From: Promicromonospora iranensis
GTDB lineage: Bacteria > Actinomycetota > Actinomycetes > Actinomycetales > Cellulomonadaceae
NCBI RefSeq assembly: GCF_028994805.1
Contig: NZ_JAJQQP010000013.1
Location: 62,001 to 126,000, forward strand
Direction of reading: 5' to 3'
DNA: 64,000 nucleotides
The notes under the pieces are model-generated. The model ran no database searches. It was not told the origin of the DNA and saw only the letters and a list, made by a program, of their open reading frames with translations. Shown piece after piece: positions 59,111-64,000 of this stretch (the stretch's first letter is position 1; each line of letters begins with the position of its first letter). The position numbers and the translations under genes were made by a program.

Positions 59111-60115
59111 ATGATTCGTCGTCCGACGCTGGCAGTGGTCGCGGAGGCCGCGGGAGTGAGCCTGAAGACCGCGTCCCGGGTGCTCAACCGCGAGCCGAAC
59201 GTGGCGGACGCGACGCGCGAGCGCGTGCTCGACGCCGCCACCTCGCTGGGCTTCCGGCGCAACGCGGTCGCCGCCGACCTCGCGCGCGGCGGCTTCTCGC
59301 GACTGGTCGGGTTCATCACCGGAGACCTGGCCAACGAGTTCTACTCCGCCCTGGCCAGCGGCATCGAGCGCGAGCTGCGGGAGCACGGGCTGCAGCTGCT
59401 GACGGCGTCGTCCGACGAGGACCCCGAGCGGGAGGGGTCGCTGACGGGCGAGCTGCTCGAACGGCGCGTCGGGGCCCTCATCGTCACGCCGGCGGGCGCC
59501 GACCACTCGGCGCTACGGGGCGAGATCGCCGCGGGGCTGACCGTCGTCGTGGTGGACCGGCCGGCGGCCGGGATGGACGTGGACACCGTGGTCATCGACA
59601 ACCGCGGCGGCACGCGGGCCGCTGTCGACCACCTGCTGGCGCACGGGCACCGCCGCATCGCCTTCGTCGGCGACGCGCCCCACCTGTGGACCTACCAGGA
59701 GCGCAGCGCCGAGTTCCTCGCGGCCATGCAGGACGCCGGCGTGCCCGACGCCGAGCGGTGGCTCCGCTCGGGCGCGCACGACGCCGCGGCCGCCCGTGAT
59801 CTCGTGGTCGAGCTGCTCGCAGCACCGGAGCCGCCCACGGCGGTGCTCGCCGCCAACAACCGGGCGACCGTCGGGACGCTGCAGGCGCTGCGGGACGCCT
59901 CGGGCGGCGACCAGGTGGCCGTGGTGGGCTTCGACGACTTCGAGCTGGCCGACCTGCTGGGCATCACCGTCGTGGCGTACGACGCCGTCGAGATGGGCCG
60001 CCGGGCCGCGGAGCTGGCCGTCGCGCGGTCCGCCGACCGCGACCGGCCGGTGGAGCTCGTGGTGCTGCCGACCCGGGTGGTGCCCCGGGGGAGCGGGGAG
60101 CGACGGCCCCGTTGA
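59111..60115 (+). CDS. LacI-family transcriptional regulator (end of CUT2 operon)
   Basis: A 334-residue regulator. RPTLAVVAEAAGVSLKTASR, VLNREPNVADATRERVLDAA, LGFRRNAVAADLARGG is the LacI DNA-binding and hinge region. The sensor domain has LVGFITGDLANEFYSALASG and AVVGFDDFELADLLGITVVA. It is distinct from the regulator at 14461. As the last gene of the ROK-CUT2 operon it gives the transporter a second regulator in addition to ROK. ATG at 59111, two bases after the permease stop. Confidence 0.92.
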   Translation: MIRRPTLAVVAEAAGVSLKTASRVLNREPNVADATRERVLDAATSLGFRRNAVAADLARGGFSRLVGFITGDLANEFYSALASGIERELREHGLQLLTASSDEDPEREGSLTGELLERRVGALIVTPAGADHSALRGEIAAGLTVVVVDRPAAGMDVDTVVIDNRGGTRAAVDHLLAHGHRRIAFVGDAPHLWTYQERSAEFLAAMQDAGVPDAERWLRSGAHDAAAARDLVVELLAAPEPPTAVLAANNRATVGTLQALRDASGGDQVAVVGFDDFELADLLGITVVAYDAVEMGRRAAELAVARSADRDRPVELVVLPTRVVPRGSGERRPR

Positions 60116-60280
60116 CGCGGCCGCGCTGACACCAGCCGCGCTGGCATCGCCCGCGTGGGCGGGCATAAGGGACTGATAGGTACTTTCCACACGACGCCGT
60201 CCCACCCGTTCTGGTGGTGACCTGGCGTCAATACGCTCCCAGGCACACGAGGTTCCCCAGGCCTGAACGAGGAGCACACC

Positions 60281-61858
60281 ATGTCACGATCCTTGAGAAC
60301 GTCCCGTTCCTTGATAGCGCTGTCAGCCGCCGCGCTGATGGTCGGCACGGCACTCACCGGCGCCGGAGCCGCGGGGGCAGCGCCGCCCCCGGAGGCGCCC
60401 GCCACCCAGCAGTCCGGCACCACCCAGCAGTCCGGCACCACGCTGCCCGACGCCCAGGTCCGCGCGATGGCGCGCGACCTGGGGCTCACGCGGGCCGAGA
60501 TCCCTGGCCGGCTGGCGCTCGACGCCGAGGCCGCGATCGTCGAGGCGCACCTCACCGCCCGGCTCGGCGAGGCCTACGCGGGGACCTGGCTGCCCGACGG
60601 CGCCGACGCCCTGCGCGTCGCCGTCACCAGCGCCGCGGCGGCGAGGGTGGCCGAGCGCGCGGGCGCCGACGCCGTCGTCGTCGACCACAGCCTCGAGGCG
60701 CTCACGTCGTGGAAGGAGGCGCTCGACGAGGTGGGCGCCCCCGACACCGTGCACTCCTGGTACGCGGACCCCACCACCAACGAGGTCGTCGTCAAGGCCG
60801 CCGACGTCGCCGAGGCCCGGGCGATGATCGCCGAGGCGGACCTGCCGGCCGGCGTCGTGCGGGTCGAGAGGTCGAAGGTCGCGCCCGAGCTCGCGCGCGA
60901 CATCCGCGGCGGCGACGAGTTCCACCGGCCGACCGGCGACGGGTTCGTCACCCTGTGCTCGATCGGCTTCGCCGTGCAGGGCGGGTTCGTGACCGCCGGG
61001 CACTGCGGCGCGGCCGGCAACCCGGTGAACGCGCCGGACGGCGCGGCCCTCGGCACCTACCGGGCGTCGGTCTTCCCCGGCCGCGACTGGGCGTGGGTGG
61101 CGACCAACAGCAACTGGACGCCCACCCCGCGGGTGAACAACTACGCGGGCGGGACGGCGGCGGTCGCCGGCTCCGCCGAGCAGGGGATCGGCGCGACGGT
61201 GTGCCGGTCGGGCCGTACGACCGGCTGGCGCTGCGGCGTCATCCAGGAGAAGAACGTCACCATCAACTACGGCAACGGCGACATCCCCGGCATGGCCACC
61301 GGCTCGGCGTGCGCCGAGGGCGGCGACTCGGGCGGCTCGGTGCTGTCGGGCGACCAGGCGCAGGGCGTCACCTCGGGCCGGATCGGCGACTGCTCGTCGG
61401 GTGGCCGGTTCATCTACCAGCCGCTGAACCCGATCCTGAGTGCCTACGGGCTCCAGCTCACCACGACGTCCGGCGGGGGAGGCAGCGCGCTGGTCGGCGT
61501 CGGTGGCAAGTGCATCGACGTGCCGAACTCCGAGTTCACGGACGGCAAGCGCCTGCAGATCTGGACCTGCAACGGCACGGCGGCGCAGCGCTGGACCTTC
61601 CACGCCGACGGCACGCTGCGGGCCGGCGGCAAGTGCATGGACGTCGCGGGGGCCGGCACGGCGGACGGCACGGCCGTGCAGCTCGCGAACTGCAGTGGCA
61701 ACGCGGCCCAGCGGTTCACGCTCAGCGGGGCGGGGGACCTGGTCTCGATCCTCGCGAACAAGTGCGTGGACGTCCCGAACGGCAACAGTGCGAACGGCAC
61801 CCCGCTGCAGATCTGGACCTGCAACGGCACGTCGGCCCAGAAGTGGCGCGTCGGCTGA
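60281..61858 (+). CDS. Secreted S1-family (alpha-lytic-like) serine protease with ricin-type lectin domain
   Basis: A 525-residue exported protease. The signal peptide (RTSRSLIALSAAALMVGTAL, cleavage near AGAAPP) is followed by a pro-region (about 35-200) with the alpha-lytic pro-domain pattern. The mature domain has catalytic His241 in GFVTAGHCGAAG, Asp269 in FPGRDWAWVAT and Ser350 in EGGDSGGSVLSG, with family-typical spacing and Cys pairs. From about 405 a ricin-B beta-trefoil carries three QxW-type repeats (AAQRWTF, AAQRFTL, SAQKWRV), which should bind carbohydrate. It likely degrades proteins on cell walls or plant material. It ends beside a long inverted repeat. Confidence 0.92.
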   Translation: MSRSLRTSRSLIALSAAALMVGTALTGAGAAGAAPPPEAPATQQSGTTQQSGTTLPDAQVRAMARDLGLTRAEIPGRLALDAEAAIVEAHLTARLGEAYAGTWLPDGADALRVAVTSAAAARVAERAGADAVVVDHSLEALTSWKEALDEVGAPDTVHSWYADPTTNEVVVKAADVAEARAMIAEADLPAGVVRVERSKVAPELARDIRGGDEFHRPTGDGFVTLCSIGFAVQGGFVTAGHCGAAGNPVNAPDGAALGTYRASVFPGRDWAWVATNSNWTPTPRVNNYAGGTAAVAGSAEQGIGATVCRSGRTTGWRCGVIQEKNVTINYGNGDIPGMATGSACAEGGDSGGSVLSGDQAQGVTSGRIGDCSSGGRFIYQPLNPILSAYGLQLTTTSGGGGSALVGVGGKCIDVPNSEFTDGKRLQIWTCNGTAAQRWTFHADGTLRAGGKCMDVAGAGTADGTAVQLANCSGNAAQRFTLSGAGDLVSILANKCVDVPNGNSANGTPLQIWTCNGTSAQKWRVG

Positions 61859-61895
61859 CGCCCCGAACACCCTGACGGCCCCCGACCCGCATCCC

Positions 61896-61957
61896 CTTCG
61901 AGGCCTAAGTTTCTCGCTTCTGAAACGCTTCAGAGCGGAGAAACTTAGGCCTCGAAG
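61896..61957. terminator. Perfect 20-bp-arm hairpin with nested LacI-like palindrome
   Basis: The arms are CTTCGAGGCCTAAGTTTCTC at 61896-61915 and its exact complement at 61938-61957. The 22-nt loop contains TGAAACGCTTCA, close to a LacI-type operator half-pair. It lies between the convergent protease and metE genes, so termination in both directions is its likely role. Confidence 0.8.
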
Positions 61958-61988
61958 TGCAGAGGGTCATCTGCAGAGGGCCAGAGGG

Positions 61989-64000
61989 TCAGAGGGTCGC
62001 GCGGACCTCCTCGGTCGCCCGCACCAGGTTGCGGAGCGACTCCTTGGTCTCCGCGTACGCGCGGGTCTTCAGGCCGCAGTCCGGGTTGACCCAGACCAGC
62101 CGCGGGTCGATCGACTTGGCGGCGAGCGTGACGAGCTCGGTCACCTCCTCGACGGACGGCACGCGCGGGCTGTGGATGTCGTAGACGCCCGGTCCGATGC
62201 CGCGCCCGTACCCGGCGTCGGCCAGCTCGGGCACGATCTCCATCCGGGACCGCGCCGCCTCGACGGACGTCACGTCGGCGTCGAGGCCGTCGATCGCGCC
62301 GATGACCTGACCGAACTCCGAGTAGCACAGGTGCGTGTGCACCTGGGTGGCGGTACCCGCGCCGGCGGTGGAGAGACGGAACGAGCGCACGGACCAGTCC
62401 AGGTAGTCGGCGTGCGCGGACCGGCGCAGGGGCAGCAGCTCGCGCAGCGCGGGCTCGTCCACCTGCACGACGCCGATGCCCGCCTCCTCCAGGTCCGTCA
62501 CCTCGTCGCGCAGCGCCAGCGCGACCTGGTCGGCCGTGTCGCCCAGCGGGAGGTCGTCACGGACGAAGGACCACGCGAGGATCGTCACGGGACCCGTGAG
62601 CATGCCCTTGACGGGCTTGCTGGTGAGCGACGCCGCGTACGCCGTCCAGTCCACGGTCAGCGGCGCGGGCCGCGACACGTCGCCCCACAGGATCGGCGGC
62701 CGCACGCAGCGCGAGCCGTACGACTGCACCCAGCCGTGCACGGTGGTCGCGAAGCCGTCGAGCTGCTCGGCGAAGTACTGCACCATGTCGTTGCGCTCGG
62801 GCTCGCCGTGCACCAGGACGTCGAGGCCCAGCTCCTCCTGGAGCGCAACCGTGCTGGCGATCTCCGCGCGCATGGCGGCCGTGTACTCCGCGTCGGACAG
62901 CTCGCCGCGGACCCAGGCGGCACGCGTGCGGCGGATCTCCGCCGTCTGCGGGAACGAGCCGATCGTCGTGGTCGGCAGCGGCGGCAGGCTGAGCCTCGCC
63001 TGCTGGGCCGCGGCCCGCTCGGCGTACGGCGCGCGCTCGACGTCGGCGGGGGTCAGGGCCGCCGTCCGGTCCCGGACCTCCGGCACGACGACGCCGGGCG
63101 CCTGGGACCGCGACCGCACCACCGCGGCGGACTCCGCGAGGGTGTCGGCGACCGCCGTCCGGCCCTGGGTCAGGCCGGTCGCCAGCGTGACGACCTCGGC
63201 GACCTTCTGGTCGGCGAACGCGAGCCACGACTTCAGGCCCGGGTCGAGGCGGGGCTCGTCGGCGACGTCGTGCGGCACGTGCAGCAGCGACGTCGAGGTC
63301 CCGACGGCGACGGCGCCCGCGCCGAGGCCGGACAGGCTCTCCAGCGTCGTCAGGCGCGCGTCGAGGTCTGCCCGCCAGATGTTGTGCCCGTCGATGACGC
63401 CCGCGACCAGCGTCTTGGTCTCCAGGCCGGGAAGCGGGCCGTCGGGCACGGCGCCCTTGACGAGGTCGATCGCGATGGCCTCGACGTCGGTGCCGGCGAG
63501 CAGCGCGAGGCCGTCGCCGACCTCGCTGCGCAGGTCGCCGTACGGCGCGGTCACCAGGATCGCGGGACGCTCCGCCGGGCCCGCACCCTCGGCGCGGGAC
63601 GCGGGGGAGAGGTCGGTGGCGAGCCGCGCGTAGGCCCGGCGGACGGCGTCGGACACCTCGTCGAACGGGGTGTCCAGCAGGTCGGTGACCAGGGCGGGCT
63701 CGTCCAGCTGCACCCAGGGCGCGCCCGCGTCGGCCAGCGCGCGCAGCAGCTCGGCGTAGGCGGCGACGACGTCGTCGAGCCGGTCCAGCGGTCGGAAGCC
63801 GTCGGGTGCGTTGTCGGCCGCCTTGCTGAGCAGCAGGAACGTCACCGGCCCCACGAGCGCGGGCCGGGTCACGACGGCCTGGCCGCCGTCCGCCGGGCGG
63901 GCGAGCTCGGTGAACTCGCGCACCGCCCGGTCGTCCACGAACCCGATGGGGGTGTCCGGCCCGATCTCCGGGACCAGGTAGTGGTAGTTCGTGTCGAACC
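61989..64000 (-). CDS. metE: Cobalamin-independent methionine synthase MetE (5' end outside window)
   Basis: C-terminal about 670 residues of the zinc enzyme that transfers methyl from 5-methyltetrahydropteroyl-triglutamate to homocysteine. The right edge already reads the N-terminal-domain [40 protein letters not shown] marks the catalytic barrel; zinc ligands are in [20 protein letters not shown] (His, Cys) and [20 protein letters not shown] (Cys). [12 protein letters not shown] and [17 protein letters not shown] also match. The start and any upstream riboswitch lie beyond the window. It is convergent with the protease gene. Confidence 0.96.
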   Translation of the reverse strand, partial: FDTNYHYLVPEIGPDTPIGFVDDRAVREFTELARPADGGQAVVTRPALVGPVTFLLLSKAADNAPDGFRPLDRLDDVVAAYAELLRALADAGAPWVQLDEPALVTDLLDTPFDEVSDAVRRAYARLATDLSPASRAEGAGPAERPAILVTAPYGDLRSEVGDGLALLAGTDVEAIAIDLVKGAVPDGPLPGLETKTLVAGVIDGHNIWRADLDARLTTLESLSGLGAGAVAVGTSTSLLHVPHDVADEPRLDPGLKSWLAFADQKVAEVVTLATGLTQGRTAVADTLAESAAVVRSRSQAPGVVVPEVRDRTAALTPADVERAPYAERAAAQQARLSLPPLPTTTIGSFPQTAEIRRTRAAWVRGELSDAEYTAAMRAEIASTVALQEELGLDVLVHGEPERNDMVQYFAEQLDGFATTVHGWVQSYGSRCVRPPILWGDVSRPAPLTVDWTAYAASLTSKPVKGMLTGPVTILAWSFVRDDLPLGDTADQVALALRDEVTDLEEAGIGVVQVDEPALRELLPLRRSAHADYLDWSVRSFRLSTAGAGTATQVHTHLCYSEFGQVIGAIDGLDADVTSVEAARSRMEIVPELADAGYGRGIGPGVYDIHSPRVPSVEEVTELVTLAAKSIDPRLVWVNPDCGLKTRAYAETKESLRNLVRATEEVRATL

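Noticed and set aside
1-64000. tRNA, rRNA, prophage or insertion-sequence content
   Set aside because: No tRNA-like cloverleafs, rRNA motifs, integrases, transposases or phage structural genes were recognised on either strand.

Overview
The window is dense, very GC-rich actinobacterial DNA. The codon third positions are strongly G/C, GTG starts and ATGA stop/start overlaps are common, and sugar ABC operons lack their own ATPase. It also carries a 13E12-type DUF222/HNH endonuclease and a mycobacterial-type QcrB homologue. The many secreted glycan-active proteins point to a plant-polymer-degrading Micrococcales, such as the Promicromonosporaceae or Cellulomonadaceae; that placement is inference. 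No rRNA, tRNA, CRISPR array, prophage or recognisable insertion sequence was seen.

Layout. 1-7.5 kb: a flavoprotein oxidase running off the left edge, a type I restriction HsdR N-terminal remnant, an APH-like kinase, an ndh-qcrB pair, a 5'-truncated NPP1 toxin-like gene, and a molybdopterin oxidoreductase with its partner reductase. 7.5-12.4 kb: GNAT, a zinc-motif TetR, an MMPL exporter coupled to a pyrimidine-dimer glycosylase, and a divergent MarR. 12.4-27.6 kb: a glycan-utilisation locus with two secreted clan GH-A-like hydrolases at its ends, a LacI regulator, a CUT1 transporter, a GH127 and a GH31. Three identical 12-bp perfect palindromes lie before its three transcription units. 27.6-35.9 kb: a cellulose-synthase-like glycosyltransferase, a two-component system, gluconokinase with a GntR regulator, a PepSY membrane protein and a TetR. 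36-48 kb: redox enzymes (ADH, QorB-like, SDRs, MDR, LLM) each beside its regulator, a proline-racemase-like protein and an M20 amidohydrolase. 48-51.3 kb: a 13E12 HNH gene and a GNAT bracketed by two related palindromes. 51.3-60.1 kb: a second CUT1 operon divergent from a ROK-CUT2 transporter-LacI operon. 60.3-64 kb: a secreted S1 protease with a ricin-type lectin, then metE running off the right edge.

How genes work together. In the glycan locus the secreted hydrolases would trim a plant polymer, the CUT1 system would import oligosaccharides, and cytoplasmic GH127 and GH31 would finish them; LacI binding the shared palindrome would coordinate all three units. In both CUT1 operons a strong hairpin lies between the binding-protein gene and the permease genes, which would favour excess binding protein.

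Most unusual observations. (1) The QcrB homologue keeps the two histidines expected to hold heme bL but has Gln and Arg at both heme bH positions, and it is translationally coupled to an NDH-2. (2) Intergenic DNA is full of long, partly nested inverted repeats. Two share an identical 25-mer 39 kb apart, and one of these is embedded at the start of a binding-protein gene beside a run of G-tracts. (3) The leader of the largest hydrolase gene carries six copies of a 10-bp motif in two orientations followed by a 19-bp tandem repeat. (4) A proline-racemase-family protein has Ser and Thr in place of both catalytic cysteines.
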